Assembly (NCBI GenBank): GCA_018139225.1
Contig: JAGSNX010000003.1
Location: 643,937-707,936, forward strand
Reading direction: 5' to 3'
DNA: 64,000 nucleotides
Source of the DNA: Microvirga sp. SRT01
Lineage (GTDB): Bacteria; Pseudomonadota; Alphaproteobacteria; Sphingomonadales; Sphingomonadaceae
Position 1 is the stretch's first letter, and each line of letters opens with the position of its first letter. The notes under the pieces were generated by a model. It was not told where the DNA came from and made no database searches. It saw nothing but the letters and a program-made list of their open reading frames with translations. The translations under genes were made by a program, and so were the position numbers. Positions 16,079-25,116 of this stretch are shown here, one piece after another.

Positions 16079-17185
16079 TCATGCCGCCAGCAGCGCCGCC
16101 TCCGTCGCGGCGATCCAGCCGCCGCCCAGCACCCGCTCACCCGCGTACAACACCGCCGCCTGACCCGGTGCGACGCCATACTCGGGCGCGTCGAAGCTCA
16201 GGCGTCCGCCCTCCAGCCGCGCCGGAACCGGCTTCGCCATCGACCGGACCTTGGCGGTCAGTGGCCCGCGATGGTCGCCCCCGATCCAGTTGAGGTTCTC
16301 CAGCACCGCTGCCTCGACCGCCAGCGCCGCCCGCGGCCCCACCACAACGCGCTTCGAGTCGGGCTCCAGCCGCACCACGTACAGCGGCTCCGGCGTGCCG
16401 CCGATCTCCAGCCCGCGACGCTGTCCGACCGTGAAGTGGATCAGCCCCCGGTGCCGCCCCAGCGTGCGGCCTGACAGATCGACGATCTCGCCCGCGGTAT
16501 CCGCATCGGGACGCAGCTTGCGGACCAGCCCGGCATAGTCGCCGTCCGGCACGAAGCAAATGTCCTGGCTGTCGGGCTTGGCGGCGACGCCCAGACCCAG
16601 TTCCGCCGCGATCTCCCGCACCCGTGCCTTGGGCAGGCCGCCGAGCGGGAAGCGGAGATAGTCGAGCTGGTCCTGCGTCGTCGCGAACAGGAAATAGCTC
16701 TGGTCGCGCGCCGGGTCGGCGCCGCGGTGCAGCTCCGCGCCGTTCGGCCCCTCGACCCGCCGGACGTAATGGCCGGTCGCCAGACAGTCCGCGCCCAGCT
16801 CGCGTGCCAGCGCCAGCAGGTCGGTGAACTTCGGTCCCGTGTTGCACGACACGCACGGGATCGGCGTCCGCCCGGCGAGATACTCGTCGGCGAAGCGGTC
16901 GACGACGTCGCGCCGGAACGCGCTCTCGTGATCGAAGACATAGTGCGCGATGCCGAGCCGGTCGCACACCGCGCGCGCATCGCGGATGTCGCGGCCGGCG
17001 CAGCAGCTGCCCGCGCGCCCGACCGCCTCGCCGTGGTCGTAGAGTTGCAGCGTGACGCCGATCGTCTCCGCGCCGGTCCGCGCCGCCAGCGCCGCCACGA
17101 CCGAGCTGTCGACGCCGCCCGACATGGCGACGACGATCCGCCTGGCACCGACATCGGCGCCCAACTGGAAATCCGTTTCGTCCAT
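16079..17185 (-). CDS. mnmA: tRNA-specific 2-thiouridylase
   Basis: MnmA puts the 2-thio group on the wobble uridine (U34) of tRNAs for Lys, Glu and Gln, using ATP and sulfur relayed to it. The 368 residues contain the PP-loop [14 protein letters not shown] (about 20-33), the catalytic cysteine in [12 protein letters not shown], and the second cysteine in [12 protein letters not shown], as required for the persulfide mechanism. The tRNA-binding [13 protein letters not shown] and a C-terminal beta-barrel domain follow. The start gives an N-terminal extension of about 15 residues before the PP-loop strand. It is divergent from a small unknown gene at 17250. Confidence 0.96.
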   Translation of the reverse strand: MDETDFQLGADVGARRIVVAMSGGVDSSVVAALAARTGAETIGVTLQLYDHGEAVGRAGSCCAGRDIRDARAVCDRLGIAHYVFDHESAFRRDVVDRFADEYLAGRTPIPCVSCNTGPKFTDLLALARELGADCLATGHYVRRVEGPNGAELHRGADPARDQSYFLFATTQDQLDYLRFPLGGLPKARVREIAAELGLGVAAKPDSQDICFVPDGDYAGLVRKLRPDADTAGEIVDLSGRTLGRHRGLIHFTVGQRRGLEIGGTPEPLYVVRLEPDSKRVVVGPRAALAVEAAVLENLNWIGGDHRGPLTAKVRSMAKPVPARLEGGRLSFDAPEYGVAPGQAAVLYAGERVLGGGWIAATEAALLAA

Positions 17186-17249
17186 CGTTCCGTCACATAG
17201 GCGCGTGCGGGTCGAATGGCGAGCATGGGCCGCGCTTTACCGGACCTTC

Positions 17250-17537
17250 ATGCCCTTGCCGCTACACGCCGGCGACCGACCCTTTTTCCTGCCCGAAAGA
17301 CACGCCGCCTTGGACCTCAGCTTCTCCTTCGATCGCGATGCCGAACCGGTGGCGTGGCCGGGCGATCTGGCGGTGCTGATGATCGGTGTGCAGGCGCGGC
17401 AGTCGGCCAGCCCGACCGCGACCGCGCAAGCGGCCGGCGATGCCGTCCAGCGTCCGAAACCCTCGGAGTTCGCACCGCGGGACGGCAGCTTCAACGGCCA
17501 GGTGGCGGCCGCGATAACACGTTGGAAGGACGAATGA
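17250..17537 (+). CDS. Hypothetical protein (95 aa)
   Basis: No family was recognised. The start is uncertain: the ATG at 17250 is used, but the frame is open upstream and no strong ribosome site is seen. The product begins MPLPLHAGDRPFFLPE, has a middle block LAVLMIGVQARQSAS and ends QVAAAITRWKDE. There is no clear signal peptide or membrane helix. It lies between mnmA (divergent) and sciP (103 bases downstream). Confidence 0.45.
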   Translation: MPLPLHAGDRPFFLPERHAALDLSFSFDRDAEPVAWPGDLAVLMIGVQARQSASPTATAQAAGDAVQRPKPSEFAPRDGSFNGQVAAAITRWKDE

Positions 17538-17640
17538 AGAGCGCGTTTACCGTGGGGTTTCAGGCGATCTTCAAGTCCCGCCCTTACTCCCCACCCATCG
17601 AGTTCGTGAAGGGGGCCCCCCGCCCCGACAGAGGTTGAGT

Positions 17641-17940
17641 ATGATCGAGAACCAGAAGATCCGCCCCGCGAAAGTCATCGGCCCCCTGGGCGAGTCTTTG
17701 ACGCTGGACACGCTTCCGCCTCCGGGCACCAGCCGCTGGGTCGTGCGGCGCAAGGCCGAGGTCGTTGCGGCGGTCAATGGCGGCCTGCTGTCCGTCGACG
17801 AAGTCTGCGAGCGGTACGGGCTGACGGTGGAGGAATTCGCCGGGTGGCAGCGCGCGATCGACCGGTCGGGGATGCCGGGGCTGCGCGTCACGCGCATCCA
17901 GCATTATCGTTCCCTGTACGAACGCCAGCAACGATACTAA
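17641..17940 (+). CDS. sciP: DUF1153 protein, SciP-type inhibitor of CtrA
   Basis: In Caulobacter SciP binds CtrA and DNA and blocks CtrA-driven transcription in the part of the cell cycle before division. The 99-residue product has the conserved family order: KVIGPLGESLTLDTLPPPGT, then RWVVRRKAEVVAAV, and a helix-turn-helix part GLLSVDEVCERYGLTVEEF, ending with LRVTRIQHYR. I chose the ATG at 17641 because AGAGG lies 6 bases upstream; a TTG six bases earlier is less likely. The call is by family resemblance; whether this strain uses it in the same way is inferred. CtrA-like boxes occur elsewhere in the window (see 57597 and 63320). Confidence 0.9.
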   Translation: MIENQKIRPAKVIGPLGESLTLDTLPPPGTSRWVVRRKAEVVAAVNGGLLSVDEVCERYGLTVEEFAGWQRAIDRSGMPGLRVTRIQHYRSLYERQQRY

Positions 17941-18039
17941 AAATCCATGTTCTGAATCGGATCGCAGGCGGAACATAAATCAACGCCACCGATTTGTACC
18001 TCCATCGCCCGTATGATGGGCATAATGGAGGGAAGTGTA

Positions 18040-18297
18040 ATGGGTATCATCCTTTGGCTCATCATCGGCGGCGTCATCGGCTGGCTCGCCAGCATCATCA
18101 TGCGCACGGATGCCCAGCAGGGTATCTTCCTGAACATCGTCGTCGGGATCATCGGCGCCTTCATCGGCGGGCTGATCATCAGCGGCGGTTCAATCAACAA
18201 CGCGCCCCTGAACGTCACGTCGTTCCTTGTGTCGCTGCTCGGTGCGGTGGTCCTGCTCGGGATCGTCAACCTGGTGCGTCGCGGTAGCGTCCGTTAA
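18040..18297 (+). CDS. GlsB/YeaQ/YmgE-family small membrane protein
   Basis: An 85-residue inner membrane protein of the transglycosylase-associated (GlsB/YeaQ/YmgE) family, often linked to the general stress response. It has three membrane segments: GIILWLIIGGVIGWLASII, a Gly-rich VVGIIGAFIGGLIISGG and FLVSLLGAVVLLGIVNLV. GGAGGG lies 7 bases before the ATG at 18040, which decides this start over two in-frame ATGs upstream. A strong terminator follows at 18362. Function in the family is poorly defined. Confidence 0.88.
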   Translation: MGIILWLIIGGVIGWLASIIMRTDAQQGIFLNIVVGIIGAFIGGLIISGGSINNAPLNVTSFLVSLLGAVVLLGIVNLVRRGSVR

Positions 18298-18361
18298 GTC
18301 GGACGCTCTTCCGCCGGCTTGGATGGCGGAACAGCGACACGACCAGTGTCACTACGGAAAT

Positions 18362-18394
18362 GGGGCCGCCGGGCATGCCGGGCGGCCCCTTTTT
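18362..18394 (+). terminator. Intrinsic terminator between glsB-like and SIMPL genes
   Basis: A GC-rich stem beginning GGGGCCGCC and ending GGCGGCCCC (9 bp, extended by imperfect inner pairing) is followed by five T on the plus strand. It lies 6 bases before the stop of the convergent SIMPL gene. Confidence 0.8.
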
Positions 18395-18400
18395 CATGTT

Positions 18401-19141
18401 CTATTGTCCCAGAACGAAACGCACGCGCAGTGTCACGGTGATGTCCTTCTCGCCCGGCACGATCTTCGTGGCGGAATCCATCATCTGCGCCCGCGCCTGC
18501 AGGAACACGGGCGGGCGGTCCGGCCCGCCGGCATCCTGCCCGGTCTCGTCGATCGATACGACCCGTAGCACGCGCATACCGGCCGCCTTCGCATACAGCT
18601 CCGCCCGCGCCCGCGCCTTCTTCACGGCATCGGTCCGGGCTTCGTCCAGCGCCGCATCGGGCTGGTCGACGGACAGGTTCGGCCCGTCGATCTGGTTCGC
18701 GCCCTGCGCCACCAGCGTATCGAGGATCGTTCCCGATCTGGCGATATCGCGGAAGCGGATGCTGACGCTGTTGGTCGCCTGATAGCCGGTGATGACCGGC
18801 GGCTGGTTGTCCTGGTATCGGTACTGAGGCGACAACTGGACCGACGCGGTCTCCAGATCGCGCGGCTGCACGCCGGCCTTGCGAAGGGCCGCGATCACCT
18901 TCTCCATCGCGCCGCCGTTCGCGGTCAAAGCCTGCGCGGCTGTCGCGCCCTGCGTGACGACCCCGGCCCGAATCGTGGCGAGGTCGGGCACCCGCGTCGT
19001 GCGGCCTTCCGCCGTGATGTCCAGAACGGTGCCCTCCGCCGGGATCATCGGTGCGACGCCGGGCACGGTCTGCGCGACGACGGGGAACGCCGTCAGCGAG
19101 GACAAGCCCGTGGCGACGAGGGCGAGGGTGGCAAGGCGCAT
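18401..19141 (-). CDS. SIMPL-domain (DUF541) periplasmic protein
   Basis: A 246-residue secreted protein. The first ~24 residues (MRLATLALVATGLSSLTAFP, cleaving after VVA) are a signal peptide, which with GGGAG 6 bases upstream supports the start at 19141. The SIMPL domain (about 35-245) starts LDITAEGRTTRVPDLATIRA and has the typical YRYQDNQPPVITGYQATN segment and the C-terminal DITVTLRVRFVL. Family members are periplasmic or outer membrane-associated and implicated in stress resistance; no enzyme activity is known. Convergent with the glsB-like gene. Confidence 0.9.
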   Translation of the reverse strand: MRLATLALVATGLSSLTAFPVVAQTVPGVAPMIPAEGTVLDITAEGRTTRVPDLATIRAGVVTQGATAAQALTANGGAMEKVIAALRKAGVQPRDLETASVQLSPQYRYQDNQPPVITGYQATNSVSIRFRDIARSGTILDTLVAQGANQIDGPNLSVDQPDAALDEARTDAVKKARARAELYAKAAGMRVLRVVSIDETGQDAGGPDRPPVFLQARAQMMDSATKIVPGEKDITVTLRVRFVLGQ

Positions 19142-19324
19142 GGACTTCTCCCGTGGAGCGACGACGATGATGACACAGCCCATGAACGGCCCGCTGGCAA
19201 CCTGCGATGAACGAGGAACATCGTGTAGGATATGCTATGGCCGCCCTATTGAGGTTGGTGACCTATTCGGATAATACAGCCCGGTCACTGACCGGTGGGG
19301 TCGTGCGGGGGAAGACGAAAGCCG

Positions 19325-20494
19325 ATGAACTACGAGACGGGCTCTATCACGCAGGAACGGCTGCCGGGCGTCGAAGCGCCGCCGTCGCGTCGTAAGTTCC
19401 TGATCGCCGCGATCGTCGTGGCGGTGCTCGCGGTCGTCGGCTGGGCGGTATTCGGCCGCGGCGAATCGGACGGTGCGGCGAAAACCGCATCGGGCGAACA
19501 GCTTGCGGCGATTTCCGTCATGGTCCCCGGTCGCACCGTCGTCGCGCGCGACGTGACCACGACCGGCTCGCTCGCCGCCCGTCGCGACATGCCCGTCGGC
19601 ATCGCCGGCGAGGGTGGCCTCGTCACCCGCGTGCTGGTCGAACCCGGCCAGTGGGTCGCCGCCGGGCAGGTGCTCGCGACCGTCGACCGGTCCGTGCAGA
19701 CGCAGACCGCGGCTTCGCTTGCCGCACAGGTCAGCGTCGCGAAGGCCGATGCCGACCTTGCGCAGGCGGAACTCGACCGCGCCGCGCAGCTCGTCGATCG
19801 CGGCTTCATCTCCAAGGCCGACCTGCAACGCCGCGCCGCCACGCGCGACGCCGCCTCCGCCCGCGTCAAGGTCGCGCAGGCGTCGCTGGGCGAGGCGCGC
19901 GCCCGCAACGGCCGCCTCGATATCCGCGCCCCCACCGCCGGCCTGATCCTGACGCGTCAGGTCGAGCCGGGCCAGATCGTCAGCTCCGGCTCCGGCGCGT
20001 TGTTCCGGATGGCGCAGAACGGCCAGATGGAGATGCGCGCGCAGATGAGCGAAGGCGATCTTCAGGGCCTGCGCGTCGGTTCGCGCGCCACCGTCACGCC
20101 GGTCGGCTCCACACAGAGCTTCCCGGGCGAAGTGTGGCAGGTTTCCCCCGTGATCGATCCGTCGACGCGGCAGGGTATCGCCCGCATCGCCGTGAAGTAC
20201 GATCCGGCGCTGCGTCCCGGCGGCTTCGCCTCGGCGACGGTGACCGCGGGCAGCGCGTCCGAGCCGTTGCTGCCCGAATCGGCGGTGCTGTCCGATGCGA
20301 CCGGCAATTTCGTCTACGTCGTCGGCAAGGACGACAAGGTCGAGCGGCGTTCGGTCAAGACGGGTGAGGGCGCCGACAACGGCATCCCGATCGCCGAGGG
20401 GCTGAACGGCACCGAACGCGTCGTGATTTCGGCGGGCGCGTTCCTGAATCCCGGCCAGAAGATCAAACCCGTCCTCCAGGCACGCAAGGGCTAA
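19325..20494 (+). CDS. RND efflux periplasmic adaptor (membrane fusion protein)
   Basis: A 389-residue adaptor that links an RND pump in the inner membrane to an outer membrane channel. The N terminus holds one membrane anchor (FLIAAIVVAVLAVVGWAVFG, about 24-43) rather than a lipobox. The lipoyl-like half motifs (GLVTRVLVEPGQWVAAGQVL and LDIRAPTAGLILTRQVEPG) flank an alpha-helical hairpin; a beta-barrel and membrane-proximal domain follow. The pump gene begins 6 bases after its stop. No outer membrane factor gene is nearby, so a TolC-like protein from elsewhere is needed. Substrate unknown. Confidence 0.93.
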   Translation: MNYETGSITQERLPGVEAPPSRRKFLIAAIVVAVLAVVGWAVFGRGESDGAAKTASGEQLAAISVMVPGRTVVARDVTTTGSLAARRDMPVGIAGEGGLVTRVLVEPGQWVAAGQVLATVDRSVQTQTAASLAAQVSVAKADADLAQAELDRAAQLVDRGFISKADLQRRAATRDAASARVKVAQASLGEARARNGRLDIRAPTAGLILTRQVEPGQIVSSGSGALFRMAQNGQMEMRAQMSEGDLQGLRVGSRATVTPVGSTQSFPGEVWQVSPVIDPSTRQGIARIAVKYDPALRPGGFASATVTAGSASEPLLPESAVLSDATGNFVYVVGKDDKVERRSVKTGEGADNGIPIAEGLNGTERVVISAGAFLNPGQKIKPVLQARKG

Positions 20495-20500
20495 CCCACG

Positions 20501-23500
20501 ATGGGCTTTCGCAATATGTCCGCCTGGGCGATCCGGAACCCGGTCGTTCCGCTCGTCCTGTTCATGGCGCTGACGCTGGCGGGCATCATCTCGTTCAACC
20601 GCATGCAGGTGAACGACAGCCCGGAGATCACCTTCCCGGCGGTCTACGTCCAGATCAGCCAGCCGGGCGCGGCCCCGACCGAGATCGAGACGCAGATCAC
20701 GACCAAGGTCGAAGCGGCGATCCGCGGGCTGGAGGGCGTCGACGAGATCAACTCGACGATCAGCGAAGGCTCCAGCGGCACCTTCATCCAGTTCGACTTC
20801 TCGACTCCCGTCGACCGCGCCGTCACCGACGTGCGCGACGCGGTGGCGTCGGTGCGCAGCGAATTGCCGGACGGCGTGATCGAACCCCGCGTCGAGCGTG
20901 TCATCATCAACGACGATTCGATCGCGACATGGTCGGTCGAGGGTACGGACACCACGATGGAGGGTCTGTCGGAATTCGTCGACACCGTCGTCGTGAAGCG
21001 CCTGCTCGGCATTCCGGGCATGCAGAAGGTCGACCTGTCGGGCGGTGTCGATCGCGCGATCCGCGTCATCCTCGATCCCGCCAAGATGCAGTCGCTTGGC
21101 ATCACCGCCAGCCAGGTGAATCAGGCGCTGCGCAACGTGAACCAGAATGCCGCGGGCGGGCAGGCCGAAATCGGCGGGTCGCAGCAGTCGCTGCGCATCG
21201 TCGGCAGCGCCAAGACCGCCTACGAGGTCGGCCAGCTCCAAATCCCGATCGCCGGCAACCAGATCGCCAATGGCGGCCAGACGATCCAGACGATGAGCCG
21301 GATGGTCAAGCTGGCAGACATTGCCCAGATACGCGACACGTCGCTGGAACAGAAGCGCTTCTCCAAGGTCAACGGCCATCAGGTCGTCGGGTTCGGCATC
21401 CAGCGCGCGCGCGGCGCGTCCGAGGTCGCGCTGTACGACGCCACCGTCAAGGAACTGGCGAAGATCGAGAAGGAGAACCCGAAGTTCCGGTTCATCCAGC
21501 AATTCACCAGCGTCGATTATACCAAGGCGCAGTATAGGTCCGCGGTCCACGCCCTGCTCGAGGGTGCGATCCTCGCAGTCGTCGTCGTGTTCCTGTTCCT
21601 GCGCGACGGCCGTGCGACGGTGATCTCCGCGCTCGCGATTCCGCTGTCAGCGATCCCGACCTTCTGGATCATGTCGCTGATGGGGTTCAGCCTGAACTTC
21701 ATGACGCTGCTCGCGCTCAGCCTCGTCGCGGGCGTGCTCGTCGACGATGCGATCGTGGAAATCGAAAACATCGTCCGTCACATGCGGATGGGCAAGACCG
21801 CCTATCAGGCATCGATCGACGCTGCCGACGAGATCGGTCTCGCAGTCGTCGCGACGACCTTCTCGATCGTCGCGGTGTTCCTGCCGGTCGGCCTGATGCC
21901 GGGTATCGCCGGCCAGTTCTTCAAGAATTTCGGCATCACCGTCGTCGTCGCGGTGCTGATGAGCCTTGCCGTCGCGCGCCTCATCACACCGATGGTCGCG
22001 GCGTATTTCCTCAAAGCGCATGGCCACGCCGAACACGGCGAGGGCAGGGCGATGGACGGGTACATGGCGATCCTGCGCTGGACCCTGCGCAATCGCTGGT
22101 GGACGATGGCGATCGGCGGCCTCGCGTTCCTTGCCACGATCGGCGCGTTCGCGACCTTGCCGTTCACGTTCCAGCCGCCGCGCGACAATGATTTCAGCCG
22201 CGTCTCGATCACGATGACGCCCGGTACGACGCTCGCGCAGACGGAGGCGGTGACCAGCCGCGTGGCCGACATCCTGCGCCAGCAGCAGGAGGTTCGCTCC
22301 GCCGTCGAGAACGTCCGCATCGGCAATGCCAGCATCGCCATCACGCTGAAGAAGGATCGCAAGCGTAGCTCGATCGACTTCGAGCGCGAGACGGCGGTGT
22401 TGCTGAACGAGATTCCGGATGCCCGGATCAACTTCGGTGGCGGCGGCGGCGGTGGCCGCGCGGTGTCGCTGATGCTGGCGGGTGCCGATCCCGATGCACT
22501 GATGAAGGCCGCCAACACGCTAGCCAACGAGATGCGGACGCTGCCCAATCTGCGGGCGCCGCGAGTCGAGGGCGATCTGCCGCGGCCCGAGCTCGTGATC
22601 CGTCCACGGCTTGACCTCGCCGCCGACTTGGGCGTGACGACGGCGGCGCTCAGCCAGACGATCCGGATCGCGACGCAGGGCGAAATCGCGCAGAACGCGG
22701 CGAAGTTCTCGCTGCCCGATCGCCAGATTCCGATCGGCGTCGCGCTGGACGAATATAGCCGCCGCAACCTGTCGACGATCCAGAACCTGCCCGTCCAAAC
22801 CTCGCGCGGGGGTACCGTGCCGCTGCGCGTTGTCGCGGAGATCGGCTTCGGGGCGGGGCCGTCGGAAATCCGTCGCTTCAACCAGGAACGCCGCATCATG
22901 ATCGGTGCCGACCTCGCACCCGGCGCGATCGCCGGCGAGGAGCGGTCGAAGATCATGGAACTGCCGATCATGAAGAACCTGCCGCAGGGTGTGCATTATG
23001 CCGCCTCCGGCGAGGCGAAGTGGCAGGCGGAGATGATCCAGAACTTCGTCATCGCGGTGTTCGCCGGCGTACTGCTGGTGCTGGCGGTGCTGATCCTGCT
23101 GTATCGCCGTGCGATGCCGCCGTTCGTGAACCTCGGCTCGCTGCTGCTGGCGCCGCTGGGCGGCGCGATTGCGCTGCACCTGTGCGGCATGCCGATCTCG
23201 CTGCCGGTGCTGATCGGTCTGCTGATGCTGCTCGGCATCGTCGCCAAGAACTCGATCCTGTTGATCGACTTCGCACTGGAGGAGATGCGCGTCGGCGTGC
23301 CGCCGCTGGCCGCGATTCTCGATGCCGGGCACAAGCGCGCGCAGCCGATCGTCATGACCACGGTCGCGATGATCGCCGGCATGATCCCGACGGCGCTGGC
23401 GCTGGGCGGCGATGGATCGTTCAACCAGCCGATGGCGGTGACGGTGATCGGCGGGCTGTTCCTGTCGACGATCCTGACGCTCTGCATCGTGCCCGCCAGC

Positions 23501-23680
23501 TTCAGTCTCGCAATCGGGATGGAAGAGTGGATCGGGCCGAAGCTCGGCCGTCGCCTGCTCACCTATCGCCCCGGTGACGAGGATGGCCCGGTGATCGCCG
23601 GCGCCCCCTCGCCGACGCCGCTGGGGGGACCGGCCGGCAAGATCGGCTACGACGCCGACCGCCCGCATCCGGCCGAATGA
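20501..23680 (+). CDS. RND-family efflux pump permease (HAE-1 type)
   Basis: A 1059-residue proton-driven inner membrane transporter, of usual length for HAE-1 pumps. Twelve membrane helices are expected: one at the N terminus (VPLVLFMALTLAGIISF), a cluster near residues 340-500 (including DDAIVEIENIVRHM with the proton-relay aspartate) and a cluster near 850-1010 (starting FVIAVFAGVLLVLAVLILL). Two large periplasmic loops lie between. NDSPEITFPAVYVQISQPGA is a typical first-loop motif. A Gly-rich loop (FGGGGGGGRA near 645) is seen. It forms an operon with the adaptor before it. Drug or metabolite substrate cannot be told. Confidence 0.95.
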   Translation: MGFRNMSAWAIRNPVVPLVLFMALTLAGIISFNRMQVNDSPEITFPAVYVQISQPGAAPTEIETQITTKVEAAIRGLEGVDEINSTISEGSSGTFIQFDFSTPVDRAVTDVRDAVASVRSELPDGVIEPRVERVIINDDSIATWSVEGTDTTMEGLSEFVDTVVVKRLLGIPGMQKVDLSGGVDRAIRVILDPAKMQSLGITASQVNQALRNVNQNAAGGQAEIGGSQQSLRIVGSAKTAYEVGQLQIPIAGNQIANGGQTIQTMSRMVKLADIAQIRDTSLEQKRFSKVNGHQVVGFGIQRARGASEVALYDATVKELAKIEKENPKFRFIQQFTSVDYTKAQYRSAVHALLEGAILAVVVVFLFLRDGRATVISALAIPLSAIPTFWIMSLMGFSLNFMTLLALSLVAGVLVDDAIVEIENIVRHMRMGKTAYQASIDAADEIGLAVVATTFSIVAVFLPVGLMPGIAGQFFKNFGITVVVAVLMSLAVARLITPMVAAYFLKAHGHAEHGEGRAMDGYMAILRWTLRNRWWTMAIGGLAFLATIGAFATLPFTFQPPRDNDFSRVSITMTPGTTLAQTEAVTSRVADILRQQQEVRSAVENVRIGNASIAITLKKDRKRSSIDFERETAVLLNEIPDARINFGGGGGGGRAVSLMLAGADPDALMKAANTLANEMRTLPNLRAPRVEGDLPRPELVIRPRLDLAADLGVTTAALSQTIRIATQGEIAQNAAKFSLPDRQIPIGVALDEYSRRNLSTIQNLPVQTSRGGTVPLRVVAEIGFGAGPSEIRRFNQERRIMIGADLAPGAIAGEERSKIMELPIMKNLPQGVHYAASGEAKWQAEMIQNFVIAVFAGVLLVLAVLILLYRRAMPPFVNLGSLLLAPLGGAIALHLCGMPISLPVLIGLLMLLGIVAKNSILLIDFALEEMRVGVPPLAAILDAGHKRAQPIVMTTVAMIAGMIPTALALGGDGSFNQPMAVTVIGGLFLSTILTLCIVPASFSLAIGMEEWIGPKLGRRLLTYRPGDEDGPVIAGAPSPTPLGGPAGKIGYDADRPHPAE

Positions 23681-23759
23681 GGATGATCGTGGCGCACGCC
23701 GGAACGGCTCCGTCACGAACCGGCTGAACCAACCGGCCGGTTCGGGTATTGTGCAAGCG

Positions 23760-25028
23760 ATGACGCTTGCAACCCGATCCCCGCTGGCGACCGAAGCGCC
23801 ACCGGTCGGGCTCGTGCGGATGCGCCGCCTGGCGACGGGATTGCTGCTGCTGATGGCGGCGATCTTCCTCGTCAGCCGTCATTTCGTGCCGCTGCATCCG
23901 GGCTGGGGCTATGTCCGCGCCTTTGCGGAGGCGGCAATGGTCGGCGCGCTGGCCGACTGGTTCGCGGTGACCGCATTGTTCCGGCATCCGCTCGGCCTGC
24001 CGATCCCGCACACCGCCATCGTCGCGCGCAACAAGGACCGGATCGGCGACCAGCTTGCCCAGTTTTTGCGCGACAATTTCCTGATCCCGCACGTCGTCGC
24101 GCGACGCATGCGGCGGCTCGACGTGGCGGAGGCGGTCGCGCGCTGGCTCACCGATCCGCCCGAAAGCGCGGGCGGCCGGTTCCGACAGGGCGCGTCGGCT
24201 TTGGTCGCGGGCATGCTCGACGGGCTCGATCCCGCGCGACTCGGTGGAATGGTCAAGTCGGCGGTCGCCGGGCGGCTGCGCGATACGCAGGTGTCGCCGC
24301 TTGCCGGCCAGTTGCTGAAGGCGGCGATGGCGGAGGGCCGGCACGCGCCGTTGCTCGATGCCGCGATCCGGTGGGGCGCGAACGCGTTGTCTGGCAACGA
24401 CACGCTCATCCGCCAGATGGTCCACGACCGCGCCGGCGCGATCCTGCGCTGGACCGGGCTCGACGAGACGTTGGCGGACAAGCTCATCGGCGGTCTGGAG
24501 AAGCTGCTCGCCGACATGGCCAACGATCCACAGCACCCGATGCGGATCAAGGCCGAGGAGGGGCTCGATCGCCTCGCCTGGGACCTCCAGTATGATCCGG
24601 CGACGCAGGCGCGCGTCGAGTCGCTGAAGGAGGAACTGCTCGCCAACAAGGCGATGGCGCGCTGGCTCGACGGGCTGTGGGAGCAGGCGCGCGGTGCGTT
24701 GCTGAATATCGCCCGCGATCCGGAACGCGCGATGGCCGGCAAATTGGGCGAGATCCTGCGCCAACTGGGCGCGACGCTGCGCGAGAACCGTGCGCTGGCG
24801 GCCCGGATCAACCGCTTCGTCCGCCGCACTGTTGTCGGCATCGCGGCGGATTACGGCGACGGCATCGTCCGCCTCGTCTCCGAAACGGTGCGAAGCTGGG
24901 ACGTGCGCACGATCACCGGTCGCCTCGAAAATGCGGTCGGCCGCGACCTGCAATATATCCGCATCAACGGCACGATCGTCGGCGGACTGGTCGGCCTGTG
25001 TATCCATCTGGTGGACGTCCTGCTTTGA
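23760..25028 (+). CDS. DUF445-family membrane protein
   Basis: A 422-residue protein of the DUF445 family (E. coli YjiN-like), of unknown function. An N-terminal membrane helix (ATGLLLLMAAIFLVS) is followed by the family block WGYVRAFAEAAMVGALADWF, then FAVTALFRHPLGLPIPHT and RIGDQLAQFLRDNFL. The long middle is helical and amphipathic; a final hydrophobic stretch (GGLVGLCIHLVDVLL) may be a second anchor. I used the ATG at 23760; a GTG nine bases upstream is equally possible since neither has a good ribosome site. It stands between the RND operon and the Mla operon. Confidence 0.88.
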   Translation: MTLATRSPLATEAPPVGLVRMRRLATGLLLLMAAIFLVSRHFVPLHPGWGYVRAFAEAAMVGALADWFAVTALFRHPLGLPIPHTAIVARNKDRIGDQLAQFLRDNFLIPHVVARRMRRLDVAEAVARWLTDPPESAGGRFRQGASALVAGMLDGLDPARLGGMVKSAVAGRLRDTQVSPLAGQLLKAAMAEGRHAPLLDAAIRWGANALSGNDTLIRQMVHDRAGAILRWTGLDETLADKLIGGLEKLLADMANDPQHPMRIKAEEGLDRLAWDLQYDPATQARVESLKEELLANKAMARWLDGLWEQARGALLNIARDPERAMAGKLGEILRQLGATLRENRALAARINRFVRRTVVGIAADYGDGIVRLVSETVRSWDVRTITGRLENAVGRDLQYIRINGTIVGGLVGLCIHLVDVLL

Positions 25029-25116
25029 TCGCAGGGGTGGCGCGGTTTCGGAAACGATCCGTCCCGTTGGCAAGCCGCCTTGCCGTTCAGCGCCTATTCG
25101 CCCAAGGAGTGGTGCG

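Noticed and set aside
17970..17995. GGAAC upstream of the glsB-like gene as an EcfG (general stress) promoter
   Set aside because: GGAAC at 17970-17974 has no CGTT partner 16-17 bases downstream, so the consensus is incomplete.
19235..21550. A 771-codon frame antisense to the RND adaptor and pump genes
   Set aside because: Composition is Asp/Arg/Gly-rich and typical of antisense frames; the plus-strand adaptor and pump explain the sequence.
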